From Leishmania infantum JPCM5 (taxonomy: Eukaryota; Euglenozoa; Kinetoplastea; Trypanosomatida; Trypanosomatidae): DNA of 64,000 nucleotides. Under the pieces are notes generated by a model. That model was not told the DNA's origin. It made no database searches and saw only the letters and a program-made list of their open reading frames with translations. The stretch is taken from assembly GCF_000002875.2 (NCBI RefSeq), contig NC_009407.2, positions 230,001 through 294,000 on the forward strand. Direction: 5' to 3'. Below, in pieces: positions 20,727 through 31,067 of this stretch. Numbering within the stretch: the first letter of the stretch is position 1; every line of letters starts with the position of its first letter. Both the position numbers and the translations under genes were made by a program.

Positions 20727-22560
20727 ATAGGGGGATGCCGGCCCGGCGTCGGAGAGCAGTACGACCAAATCGGTAATCCATAGAGTTGGTGCCGGTGCTT
20801 CCGGCATTGCTCATGTTGCAGGCTTGCCCACCTTGTCCACGTGTTCCAATCCACAATGATCACAGACACACCGAAGTGAGAGGCGCACGCGACGGGCCAC
20901 CCTCCGCAATCGCAGGGCCCGCCCTGAGAGCGCCACGAGGAGGGAGAGCGAACCTGTGGCAGCAGCCGCACTTGTTTTCCTATGCCTTGGTTTCCCAGCA
21001 GTCTTTCGCAGCAGGTCAGGTCCCGGCTCCACACTCCGCGCCGGGGCCGCAAGCAAGTGGGCCGCAGCCCCCTGTCTGTGTGCCTGCGAGTGCGTCATCA
21101 GGATAGCGCATCGCGGCTGCGCCTATCTTGATGTCCATCTGCCCACAGCGAGTACGGCAACGCCGCAACATGGGAGAGTCGCTGCACGCACGACGCTGGC
21201 TTCTTCCTCGTCCGGCGGGTGCACCCGCAGCCCGGCAGGAAATGATACGCTGACGCACACGCGATCGCTGCGCATAACGGAGGCGTGCGCGCGCGGGGCT
21301 CCCGAGGGGTGTCGATGCCTGCACACCGGCGTGAGAGCTGCGGGGGCGTTGTGACGGCACCGCTATGCGGCGCGTGCACCCATCCCCACGCCAAGTGCGC
21401 AAGGCGGCCTCCTGGCGTGGCCGCGGACGGATGCAGGCAGGTGCGGCGCAACAGCGCTATGGGGTCGGGGGGCAGTGGATCGGCCTCTCCCGGCGGGTGT
21501 CCGCTATCTGCATATTTTGGGGCACCCACGATGGCTGCGGCTGCTTTGGTGTGAGGGTGCACAGGGGCCCTCGTGCAGTTTCTGACCAGCACCATCCCAC
21601 CACGCGGCGGCACCGTGGAGCACCGTTGATTCAAGCCGTGCCATGTAGGAGTAGCGGAGGCGATTCTTTAACGGACCACATTCGTGCGGGCAGACCCCCC
21701 CCTGCGCTCGGCAGGCCGAGACGTGGGCACTTTGTTGGCCTCGGCAGCGTTCGGGCCGATGCGGCGCGTGGGCTGGATGTGCACGCGGAGAAGGCGTGGG
21801 TGGCGATGCTCCTCTAGGCACGCGCGTGCAGCGGAGAGCTGCTGCTGGTCGCGGTGCCGCGCACCGGCGCGTGTGCGCCTTGTGTTGGGGGATGCTCATC
21901 CAGCTGCCTGGCGTGCTCCAGTGTCCAGCGCGCCACCTTGCAGGGGACGAATCGTAGCGTGCCCTGCATGACATCCTTGCCCGCGGAGGATGTGGGGAGT
22001 GTGGTGTGATGAGCACAGATGGCGTGGTGCCGTGCCGGCGTCCGGTTGCGCTGCACGCTCGGGGGGGAGGGGGGGGGTCCACCACCATGATGAGGCGAAG
22101 AGGGTCCAGGAGGGATGGTTGTGTGACTGGGCATGCAAGCCTTGCCATCTTCGACGTGTTCTTGTGGGCGCGAACACAGAGGGCGGAGCGATGGTGTGGA
22201 AGAGCCATGATGCGGCGAGTGTGGTGCGGGCCGCGGTTGGGCCTCTGAGGCGCCGTGATGTACGCAGCCGAGTGTGCCGGCGTAAGGTCGACAAACGCCG
22301 CGGCTGTCTCGGTGTACCTTGGTGGCGCGGCACCGGCTTGTTGGGGTGGAGGAGCAAGCCGAGGGAGTCTACAGCGGAGAGGGGTGAGGATGGAGGCCGT
22401 ACGGGCGCGGCTGGAGCCTGTCTCGCAGAATGATCGCGCAGTCGTCGCGAGGCGATTCGCTGAAGGGGCTTTTTGTGCCGGGTGCCGGTCGGCGTCACAG
22501 GGCAGGGCGGTAGGGCGCGGGACCACCACCGGGCATGCGCGGCATCAGGAGGGGCTCATT
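20467..22560 (-). mobile_element. Degenerate ingi/DIRE-type non-LTR retroposon
   Basis: On the minus strand this GC-rich stretch translates, in broken frames, to pieces of a trypanosomatid L1/ingi-like reverse-transcriptase protein. Around 22260-22310 the peptide FVDLTPAHSAAY resembles the RT motif A region (F.D...AFD) with the FD lost. At 21507-21671 a segment with LESTVLHGAAAWW resembles the conserved region after the RT core. Near 20814-20875 a CxxC stretch (CVCDHCGLEH) resembles a remnant of the C-terminal zinc finger. The last 260 bp (20467-20726, the 3' end) are nearly identical to 62841-63100. No intact ORF remains; frames are broken repeatedly. The 5' limit is approximate. No A-rich tail or target-site duplication was identified. 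Confidence 0.68.
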
Positions 22561-22578
22561 GTGCCCCTACACCCTTTT

Positions 22579-22867
22579 CTATGTAGCGGCAACGCGGCCG
22601 GTGGCAACACTCTTCTTGTAGATGTCCAGCCGCGCTCTCTTGCCGTGCACTGGGAAGGCCTTGAAGCTCTCAGGGTGAACCTTGTCGACGCCCGGGGAGG
22701 AGCCGCTGCGGAACAAGTAGTATACAAGGAAAGGATAACGTGAACAGCGGAAAGATGGTGCTCATGCCAAAGGGGTCTCCGTGGTTGGGTTGGTGAAAAA
22801 AGCTTCTTTGGTCTTTCTCGCCGTATGCGGCGTCAACGTTGCGAATAGCCTCCCCATCCGTGCCCAT
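22579..22867 (-). pseudogene. Small gene of about 95 codons with one frameshift, hypothetical single-TM protein
   Basis: Reading starts at the ATG at 22865-22867 (MGTDGEAIRNVDAAYGEK...) and runs in one frame through PNHGDPFGMSTIFPLFTLSF. The protein-like reading then continues in the next frame as YYLFRSGSSPGVDKVHPE and on to DIYKKSVATGRVAAT, ending at a TAG at 22579-22581. The total of 289 nt is one base off a multiple of three, so a single-base indel near 22720-22745 explains the break. The second part has about 80 percent G/C in third positions and a normal mix of K, D, I and Y, unlike the surrounding DNA. The first frame alone closes at 22670 with a GRRQGSP ending. The predicted protein has a hydrophilic N-terminus, one hydrophobic segment and a basic C-terminus. 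I do not recognise the family. It may be a sequencing error in a real gene or a true lesion. Confidence 0.6.
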
Positions 22868-23615
22868 CGAGGGCAACACACATATGTGTGTGCAGATGAA
22901 AGAAGCGCATGCAAGCAAGCGTGCGTGCGCGTTGTGCTAGCTCATCTACACTGTTTTTCATGCCTTCCCTCCCCCTCCCCCTAAAACTAATTATAACATG
23001 CATATATATATATATAATACAGATGCCATTCAAGTACATCGACCAAAGATAGCAGAGAACGTTGCAAAAGGGTGAGGTGGTGGTGGGAGTGGTGGTGGGG
23101 AGGCAGACGACGTGGTGTCAGCCTTGATAAGCACTTTCCCTTTTTGTTTCTTCTGTGTGCGTGTGCGCGCGCGTTCCGTTGGCTGGGGTGTTCCGTGAAC
23201 CACAACAGAGTGGACAGGGAAAAGGTAAGAGGAGGGTGTACACCGCTCTAGTGTACGTCGCGCAGCAATGGCAGCACTACAACCTCCCCTCCACAAGATA
23301 TCGTGCAGCTAAGATGGCGGCAGAATATGGAACAATAACTTCAAAAAAAAAGCACACAGGTAACCCTTGTGTCCATGGGCACCTCGCTACTACTTCCTCT
23401 GCCCTCCTCCTCTTCCGCATGGAGGGCAGCGCAGGGTGTCGACACACGTATACCCTTACATACGGAAACAACGAAAAAAAAAACGGGGAAGGGGAAGACG
23501 TGGAATTACGCACCAGCCCCCCGCTGCACACCACTCAACGTGAATCCTCCTCCTCCTCCAAATCGCCATTAGTCATCCCCTGTGGCCGTAGATGGCCACA
23601 CCATGCGGCCGCACA
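22868..23615. other. Intergenic region between UBA1 and the small frameshifted gene
   Basis: No gene is supported. It contains an AT dinucleotide tract (about 22998-23017) and a GGT-rich run (23070-23105) that reads as pyrimidines on the minus strand. That run is the likeliest trans-splicing tract for the small gene downstream. The rest is the 3' UTR of UBA1. Confidence 0.5.
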
Positions 23616-26600
23616 TTAGAAGCGATAGCGGTAGCGGATGATGGGCACATCAACATCGTCGTTGTCGCCAATCATGCCGGTGACGACGAGGTCAAAGTAG
23701 TCGATGCCGTCCTGAGCCTTTTCGCCTTTATCTTGCGCAACCTCTGAGACACGCTTCTCCTTGTCCTTCGCCTTCCCTCCAAACTCGGTGTAGATCATTT
23801 TTCCATTCTTGAGCGCAATCATGAACACTTCGAGCTCGTAGCGGTCGTGCAGTAGCTGCACCAGCTCCTTGACAAGCATGTCACGACCCTCCGAGACGTC
23901 GATGCGGTCCCAGATGCCCCATCGCAGCTTCTTGCCGCTCGGCAGTGCGTACAAGTGACTCGGCGCGATGATCGGGTCCGAAAAGGCAATGAATGGGAGA
24001 GCGATATTCACAAAGGCGCTGCGGAAAAGCGTTACCAGCTTCTCGGGCTCCTCATCTGCGTCAAGGTAGAACTTGTTGTGGCTGCTGCCCTTCCCATTCA
24101 CTGCGGGCTTCCGCGCGTGATGGAACTGGATGAGAAGGTACTTGAGCATTTCAAAGCCGACGAGCCCCGTGACGAGAGACGTGGTTGTCACCATGGCAGG
24201 GATGATGTTGCCTGCGATGCGTTTTGTCTGGTTGAAGTCTGCGACAGGGATGCTGTAGGCTCGAGCGCGCAGGTTGGAGCAGTACGTGATAAACTGCACG
24301 TGGTGATTTGTGATGTCGTCCTTGTCGAACTCCTCGGCACTCATGCGGCGAGAGCCGAAGTGGGCAACCGGGGGCAGCTGCTCCACTGTCAGCCCGCTGG
24401 AAGACGACGTCTGCTGCGATGTCTGACTCTCAGACGTGGCGAACACGGCGTGGCGCGGTACAAAGTCGGGCACTGTCACGGCCGCCGCCAGTCTTGCCGT
24501 TTCCTCCTTGGAGAGCGAGAAGACCGGTAGCTGGTACACTTTGGCGAAGAGGCAGGCGCAGTGGTAGACAAACTCGGTGTCCTGTTCCGAACTGACGTCG
24601 AACTCCTGTGGCGTCGGCGGCTTCTTTGCACCGCTCCAGAACAGCTGCCCGTCCTCGTTGCGCTTGTCAAGCGGGATGTTGTGCAGGAGCTGGCGGAAGC
24701 CGTCGTTGAAGTGCTCTTGGTACAGAAGACGCGCGAGTCGTACACAGTTTTGCTCATTTTGGGGCCATCGGCTCAGCGCGTCGTTCACATTCTGCACGAC
24801 CGCATCAGCAGCAGCCGGGTCGTTGCGCAGACTGTTCGCGAAGGCGACCGGGTCGTTCAGGTACTGGTTCACGTCCGCTGGCACACTGACGAAGAGCAAG
24901 TGAAACAGATCACGGGCCCACTGAATCGTGTGCTCGATCGCGTTCGGGAAGTTCTTGAGCGTGCAGAGCGGGATGCCCTTCTCCGGCGGGTCGTAGCTGC
25001 TGCTGTAGCTCTCCGTCACAAAGGGGATAACGGGCTGCATGTTGCACTTCGTGCCGAGCGTTCCGCTCTCCAGCAGCGGCTTCTGATAAAACAGGCAGCG
25101 GCTGTCCACGTACTTGCGACTCATGACGTTGTCCAGCGCATTGAGGATGACCGCCTGTTGCGCCCAAAAGTCCTCGTTAAAAATCGCCTCCGTCTCCGGT
25201 CCCATCTTGGCCTCGTACGCCGTTATCTTCACCTCGGCGTTGATGTGGCCGGCCGCCTCAGCTGCCACGACGGACTTTGGGCGGCCAATGTGGTGGCTGC
25301 GGAAGAGGAACTGTCGAGACAGGTTGCTCATCTCAATCGTGTCCATGTCCGTGATGGACACCTCGCCGAAACCCATCAAAGCAGCGTTCTTGATGAGCTC
25401 GCAGCCGAGCGCGCCGGCGCCGACGATGAACGCCTTCTGCTGCCGTAGGTACTCCTGAAACGTGTGGCCGAGCACTGCCTCCTGGCCAGCATACCGCGAT
25501 CGCGCCGCCGGCGCATCGGGGAACACCGCCACCGACGAGGACAAGGCTGACGCAGAGACGGTCTTCGCTCCGTACTGCCACACCTGCAGCACCTCACGCG
25601 CGTCATAGTACACCCACTGGTGCAGCGGTGTAAACTTTCCGCTGCACACCTTCAGCGCCTCCTGCGCCGCCATGCCACCAATAAAGCACGCCATCGGGTT
25701 CAGGTCGCCGCCAAAGACAGGCAACAGCGTGCGCATGACGGTTGCCTCTGCGTTCGGGTTAATGGCCTGCGCCGCCTTCACGACAGCCTCCACTTCAGCC
25801 GGCGAGGTTGGCGCGCAGCCGTGGCGGGCGACCGCAGTGAACATCGCATGCAGCGTGTTGGCTGCCGTGCACTTCTCCTCTTTGTCAAAGACCATGAGGC
25901 ACTCGGGGTTGTCGAGACACTCGCCGAGCGTTCTGTAGTGCTCCCTACGCCCCTTCTTGGTGGTGTGCAGGTAAGCACTCGTCCCGACATTGATGATAGT
26001 GCCAGCGCTGACGAGCTCCGAAACGCCTTTCAGGCGCATAGTGTGTGGCGAGATGACCTCGGCCACCTCGAACAATTTCCACGCCGATGGCGTCGCCGGC
26101 TCCGTCGTGTTGGCCTGCGGCAGCTCCTTGAGGCCTGTAAAGTATACCTTGCTGCCGGCCTCACATTCGTGGTTTTTTTCCTCGTGCAACGTGACGAGAC
26201 CATCCGACGACATGGCCGTCACCACGCACGTGACCGTGTCCTCGCCGTCCGTGTCCACAATGTCCAAAGATTCGCCGCCGTCCACAAAGATGCAGCCGCA
26301 AACGCCGCGGCTCTCGCAGCTGATGAACTTCACCTTGTTCGCCCGCGCCACCTTGTTCGCCGCCGCTAGGGTGGACGTGTAGGCATTTGTGTAGATCACC
26401 ACATGCACCGCGGGAATGTGCAAGAGCGGGTCGCCGCTAACGGGCGAGACCTCGACGAAACGGTTGAGCTCCTTGGCGGCCTGCGCCACAGCAGCACCAC
26501 GTGCCTTTCCTACATCATCCGGCCGCAAAAAGAAGTTCGTGCCGAGATCCTCGATGGTCACCACAGCGTCGTCCAGCACCTTGACGCTCTTCACGCCAGT

Positions 26601-26750
26601 GAGCACAACGTTCTTGATAATCTCTGCACTGAGGCCTGTGGCGCCGACGACGAGCACATGCGTCGAGCCGTATTTCGCCTGCGTCTCCGACCCTACGACG
26701 TACTCCTGGCGGCTGTACAACTGTCGTTTTTGCTCCTCCTCGGACAACAT
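23616..26750 (-). CDS. UBA1: Ubiquitin-activating enzyme E1 (1044 aa)
   Basis: The ATG at 26748-26750 (MLSEEEQKRQLYSRQEYVVG) is chosen. The 26-codon upstream extension begins at a GTG and lies across a probable splice acceptor (26804-26805). The layout is that of a full-length E1: inactive adenylation half with VVGATGLSAEIIKNVVLTGV near the N-terminus, then the active adenylation half near residue 440 with VGAGALGCELIKNAALMGF and the downstream TDMDTIEMSNLSRQFLFR (ATP and Mg binding). The catalytic cysteine is C596 in GIPLCTLKNFPNAIEHTIQW. A C-terminal ubiquitin-fold domain ends in DVPIIRYRYRF. It adenylates the ubiquitin C-terminus and carries it as a thioester for transfer to E2 enzymes in cytosol and nucleus. 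Length is close to yeast Uba1 (1024). Trypanosomatids carry more than one E1-like gene, so which paralog this is cannot be decided here. Confidence 0.97.
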   Translation of the reverse strand: MLSEEEQKRQLYSRQEYVVGSETQAKYGSTHVLVVGATGLSAEIIKNVVLTGVKSVKVLDDAVVTIEDLGTNFFLRPDDVGKARGAAVAQAAKELNRFVEVSPVSGDPLLHIPAVHVVIYTNAYTSTLAAANKVARANKVKFISCESRGVCGCIFVDGGESLDIVDTDGEDTVTCVVTAMSSDGLVTLHEEKNHECEAGSKVYFTGLKELPQANTTEPATPSAWKLFEVAEVISPHTMRLKGVSELVSAGTIINVGTSAYLHTTKKGRREHYRTLGECLDNPECLMVFDKEEKCTAANTLHAMFTAVARHGCAPTSPAEVEAVVKAAQAINPNAEATVMRTLLPVFGGDLNPMACFIGGMAAQEALKVCSGKFTPLHQWVYYDAREVLQVWQYGAKTVSASALSSSVAVFPDAPAARSRYAGQEAVLGHTFQEYLRQQKAFIVGAGALGCELIKNAALMGFGEVSITDMDTIEMSNLSRQFLFRSHHIGRPKSVVAAEAAGHINAEVKITAYEAKMGPETEAIFNEDFWAQQAVILNALDNVMSRKYVDSRCLFYQKPLLESGTLGTKCNMQPVIPFVTESYSSSYDPPEKGIPLCTLKNFPNAIEHTIQWARDLFHLLFVSVPADVNQYLNDPVAFANSLRNDPAAADAVVQNVNDALSRWPQNEQNCVRLARLLYQEHFNDGFRQLLHNIPLDKRNEDGQLFWSGAKKPPTPQEFDVSSEQDTEFVYHCACLFAKVYQLPVFSLSKEETARLAAAVTVPDFVPRHAVFATSESQTSQQTSSSSGLTVEQLPPVAHFGSRRMSAEEFDKDDITNHHVQFITYCSNLRARAYSIPVADFNQTKRIAGNIIPAMVTTTSLVTGLVGFEMLKYLLIQFHHARKPAVNGKGSSHNKFYLDADEEPEKLVTLFRSAFVNIALPFIAFSDPIIAPSHLYALPSGKKLRWGIWDRIDVSEGRDMLVKELVQLLHDRYELEVFMIALKNGKMIYTEFGGKAKDKEKRVSEVAQDKGEKAQDGIDYFDLVVTGMIGDNDDVDVPIIRYRYRF

Positions 26751-27598
26751 GATGCCTGCTTGCGTGGCGCGCGCGCCTGAGTGTGAGTGCGTGGTACCTT
26801 TACCTGCGTCCGTGAAAGCAAAAACCACAAAAAAAAAATGAAAAAGAACCCCACTGAGACGAAGTCCAATCTGCTCCTGCTATGGAGGTGACAGAGAAGA
26901 GAACCGGCGACGAGCGCGGGGGGTTAGGGCGAGAGCGAATGAGTTCTAATAACGTAATCGAATATCAAACAGAACAGGTCAAAACAAAAAGCGGGGCGCC
27001 GCCTCCAACCACAACAAAGGTATAGCCGGCGAGAAAAGGAGAGAAAAGAGAACCACGGTGAACATGAAGCTGATGGATGACGCGAGAGCGCAGCGCACCA
27101 GCAGGAGAGGCAGGAAAAGGCAGGAAGAGATGGAGTAGTGAGATGGGGAAGGGGGTGAGATGCGCAAGAAGAAACCAACAAAAGACGAGATCACCACAGC
27201 AGCAGGGACGCACCTTTCAATCTCCGACCTCCCTCGTGTTGGTCGTTGCTTGCATGCTCTTGCTTCGGTTCAGTGTGTTGGTTGCGCAGTCTCTGAAAAA
27301 AAAAAACGATGAAAAGCAGCACACAGCGAAGCAGCTCTACAAGAGTGAGACAAAGGAGCATGCCCCTCGCTACTGACGAATCACTTTTCTGCACGCCGAA
27401 GCCCATGCTTTGTGAGCTGGTATGCTTGCGTATTCGTGATTCAAGGCAGCTCGTGCATGAGAGCGGCAACGATCTTATTATCTTCTTTTTCTGCTCAACA
27501 CGTCCATCTCTCTGTCGTCAAACATTTGATGATACTCACACGCTACCCTACCAGGCCCTGTCACCAGGCGCCTCCCCCCCACGCACACACACATCCGC
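26751..27598. other. Intergenic region upstream of UBA1
   Basis: No gene is supported. The plus strand is purine-rich from 26870 to 27190. The stretch 27550-27598 (CAGGCCCTGTCACCAGG, then C8 and CA repeats) probably belongs to the left end of the adjoining SIDER. Confidence 0.5.
26804..26805 (-). promoter_or_regulatory. Predicted spliced-leader acceptor for UBA1
   Basis: A long T-rich/pyrimidine tract on the minus strand (plus A-rich run 26815-26847) is followed by the first AG at 26805-26804. The 5' UTR would be about 53 nt. This supports starting UBA1 at the ATG at 26750 rather than upstream. Confidence 0.55.
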
Positions 27599-28035
27599 GT
27601 GTGTGCGAAGCAGCGCTAGACACACGCGTGCGTTACAGCGATGCGCCGACTCGGCCATCCGAGCGCGGCCCCAACCTCCAGCTTTGCCCACCCGCCTCGC
27701 AGATCGCTTCGCAGCAACTGCCATCATGCAGGTCGCCACCTCGCACATCCCCCTCGCGGTGGCGCTCAGGCTCGCCACCACACCAGCAACGGCAGCAAGG
27801 GCCGGGGGGTGGCATACGTTCAAGTCACGCTTACGCTTCGCCTAACCGCATGTATGGCACAAGCGTGCTCGCTGTCGCAGGTCGCTCAGGCGCAACGCCC
27901 TCCAGGACCTCACCACCGGCATCAGCAACGATACATCGCTCTGGCCTCGCTATGTCGTAGGCGCTTGACTGTGTCGCGACCGGAGGCGGCTCGGCATGAG
28001 CAGGGGATAAGGAGGAGCTGCCGGGCCTCCCCACA
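27599..28035 (+). mobile_element. SIDER-type degenerate retroposon, copy 2
   Basis: Nearly identical to 11741-12177 (offset 15858, one difference seen in 437 bp). Flanks differ on both sides: on the left the element may extend to about 27550, where a CAGGCCCTG...CCAGGCGCC stretch resembles the left end of the copy near 61447. On the right it is followed by a different tail (CACATAGAGTGGGGG...) and an A-rich AAAAAATGAAAA at 28112-28123. It lies between the kinesin gene and UBA1, that is, in the kinesin 3' UTR/intergenic region. Confidence 0.72.
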
Positions 28036-31000
28036 CATAGAGTGGGGGTACTAGACCCTTATACTGTGCTGGGGCGCCCCCGTCACGAGGGTGTGCGTTG
28101 ACGATGCCAAAAAATGAAAACGAGAGCAGGAGTCGAAGAAAGTGTAAGAAGAAGAGCACTCAGGAGAAATGCAAGAGGACGATGATGGACAGCCGCTGAG
28201 GGAAGCATAAGCAGCCCTTCTCTACCACACCCCCTTCCTATCCCCTCGAGTTTGCTCCAAGGATGCGTGAGATACAGGGTAGGCTACTTCGCTGTTCGTG
28301 CCCTCCTGCTCCATCACGCACGCAGCTGCGGTTCGTCGCCTGTTCGCTGGAGTTCATGGAAGTAAAGATCATGCGTCTGTGGCTGCCGACATGTGAATGA
28401 GCCGAGGCAGGGGGCCGTACTTTGCTCGTCGTTGCGCGCACTCCTGATTTTTTCCTTCTCGAGGCAGCGAGGGGCTGTGCCTGCTTGCTGTGAGTGTTGA
28501 CTGCGAAGCACTCACATGCATGCAGCCGGCCCGCTGCGATGTGCAGGGGGGAAGAAGAGTGGGGGGGGAGGGGGTAGGAAAGATGATCGGAGAACCGGCG
28601 CGAGGAGTTTCTTTTTGTGGACACGCATATTTAATAACGAGACATCTCCATACGAGCGTGGCCTTAAACGCCCTCATGTCTGCCTGACCGTCGGTGTCTA
28701 CTTGGCCCTATGTTCGTGCAAGCGCATGCTGCTTCTAGATCGATTCCGCAACGTCACGAAAACACACACACACACGCACACATGCACACACAGCTGTACT
28801 GAAAAACGAGTGAGCAACAAAGAAGGGGACAAACAACCAAACATAACAGTAAAAAAAAAAGAATGCCGAAAAGGAAACGGTCAGAGGTGAGAACATACAT
28901 ATATGTATGTATATAGAGAGAGATCGTCGGAGAGAGTCAAGAGACAGCCCGTGAGGCAGAGAAAGCCGCAAGAGACGCCTTCGCCAACAACAACACGAAG
29001 AAAGAAAGCCCGATAATCATTAAACAGAAAAACCGGAAGAGGAGAAATAATAACGACACTGAAAAACTCAGAACAAAAAAAAAAACAGAGATCTAGTGTG
29101 TGTTGATGGTTTCTCTTTTGCCCAGCAGAGAGGAGGCGGAGCGGCGTAACAGTCGCGCAAGGGGAGGGGTGTGTGCGGGATGGGGGGGGGGTCTGTAGGG
29201 AGAGGGGGTGGGGGAATGCCAGGTGAAAGATGTACAGATCGAAAACAACAACAACCAAAAAGGAAGTAAACAAAAAAGAATCGATAAAACAGAAATATAA
29301 GCACAACGTGAGGTGGTGAGGGCGGGTGGGGTGGGTGGGTAGTGAGGGTGGGGGGCATGTTTCCACACTGCTGCACACATACATGACTGCCACCTCCCCT
29401 TTCTGCTTTTGCTTTGTATTCTCTCCCTCCCTCTATCGCCGTAGCCGCCCGCCGGCCCGCCCTTTCCTCAAAGCCCACCAGCACGTATTGGCGCCAAATT
29501 GTGAACCACCAGAGCGAGCGCGCGCGTGTTTCTCCACACCACAGAAGCGAAATCAAGAAAACTGAAAATACGAGATGGATGGTAATACATGAGCCTACAA
29601 AGCAGAAAGGGTGAGAAAGCGAGCGCGTGGGAAGGAGAGAGGTGGCGGTGATAGAGGAAGGAAAAGAGCAGAGGCATGTGATCACACACGCATACTCTGG
29701 CACACAAGTATGTGAGAGGAGACTCGAAGTAGCTCCACACGCACGAAACGCAGATGGAGAGGGAAGGGCGAATCACGAAAAGACAAAAACAAGAGAAAGA
29801 ATGTGTCTGTCATGGACGACACACAAGAAGAGAGCAATGCACACTCGAGATGAAACAAGACAGACAAAAACAGCAACCAGCTCAATATCCATCTCTCCAG
29901 GGTACAGGGGGCGGGGGTGGGGGAGGGGGGGAAGAAAGGACAAGAAAGATCACAGAAAAGAAGAACACGCAGGTGAAGCAGTCGGCGTGGAAAGGGAAGC
30001 GATCGAGCTCACCAACACGGAGAAGGAAGAGTGCGATGGACAGGGGTGGGAGAAAGCGGAGACGAGCAGCATTGTCCCACACGCCGGCCCCAAGAATGCA
30101 TCCGCTGACACTCCTTTTTTTCTTGTTTGGCGCTTACGTGCCTCGCCCATCGAACATATCTCTTCTCTTTATTTTCTTGTTGCTGCCTGTGTGCCTGAGC
30201 GTGACTCGACCATCCTGATCCAAGCGAGGGCCAATGGGAAGGGGGAGGAGGGAGGGTACAGTGAACAAAAACAAAAAAATTAGTGTTGCCACCAACGCGA
30301 ACACGCAGAGAGAGAGAGAGAACGAGAGACGGACACAGAGGAACACGTCTCGCCCCCCCCCCCTTCTCTCTCGCCTGTCCTCTCCAAAATCCCTTCGCCG
30401 CAAACGGTGGAGGCAAGAAAGCCTTGTCCGGGGGGAGGGGGTAGAACGGACTAAAGACCCATCAACCAAATAAAAAAAAACGCTGTTGAGTGAACCCATA
30501 CAATGACACGACAAAAAAGGTGAAACGCAAAACAGGGAAGATGAGGGAGTGGGCGTGTGAGTCGGGGCAGGAGGGCGGGGATCGGGCAAAAAAGGGCCGA
30601 CGGAGCCTTTAAGGTGTCGTCGAAGAACGGAAAGAGGAGTCACAAGCGACACAGTTACAGTGACAGTGAACAGGGGCGGGTGGGCGGTTCAACAGTAAAA
30701 TGAAAAGGCAGGGAGGGGTGGCCTCACGATAACGCCAGCGAAGAGAAACAGTGAGGATGGCAAGTCACAAAAGAAAAACTGAGCGATCGAGCGAGTGCGT
30801 GGAGTGCAAGACAGTGTAAAGAGGGAGCTTAATCCACTATACAGTTCTGCAGAGCAGGTGGTAAGATTCTTTAGACGGAGCAGAGTCCCCCTCCTCGTCC
30901 CTCGATGCTGGAACTCCTCTCCTTCGATTCATTATGCACATACTGTGCTACCACCACGACGACCTAGATGCGTGACCGCCTCGAACCTCTCCAGCAGAGG

Positions 31001-31067
31001 CACACTCTGCCGGCTCATCCCTTCGAAGGCACGCGCTGACCCAGTCGCGCAAGTGGAGCGCTCGGCT
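28036..31067. other. Long intergenic region downstream of the kinesin gene
   Basis: No gene is supported in 3 kb. It contains CA repeats (28763-28792), a run of purine-rich low-complexity DNA on the plus strand (28860-30700), and several G8-G9 and C8-C11 runs. Open frames here have repetitive Ser/Phe/Leu/Pro composition and no motifs. Confidence 0.55.

Noticed and set aside
24561..25448. 295-codon plus-strand frame within UBA1
   Set aside because: Antisense to the E1 catalytic region. Leu/Arg/Val/His-rich shadow with no motif.
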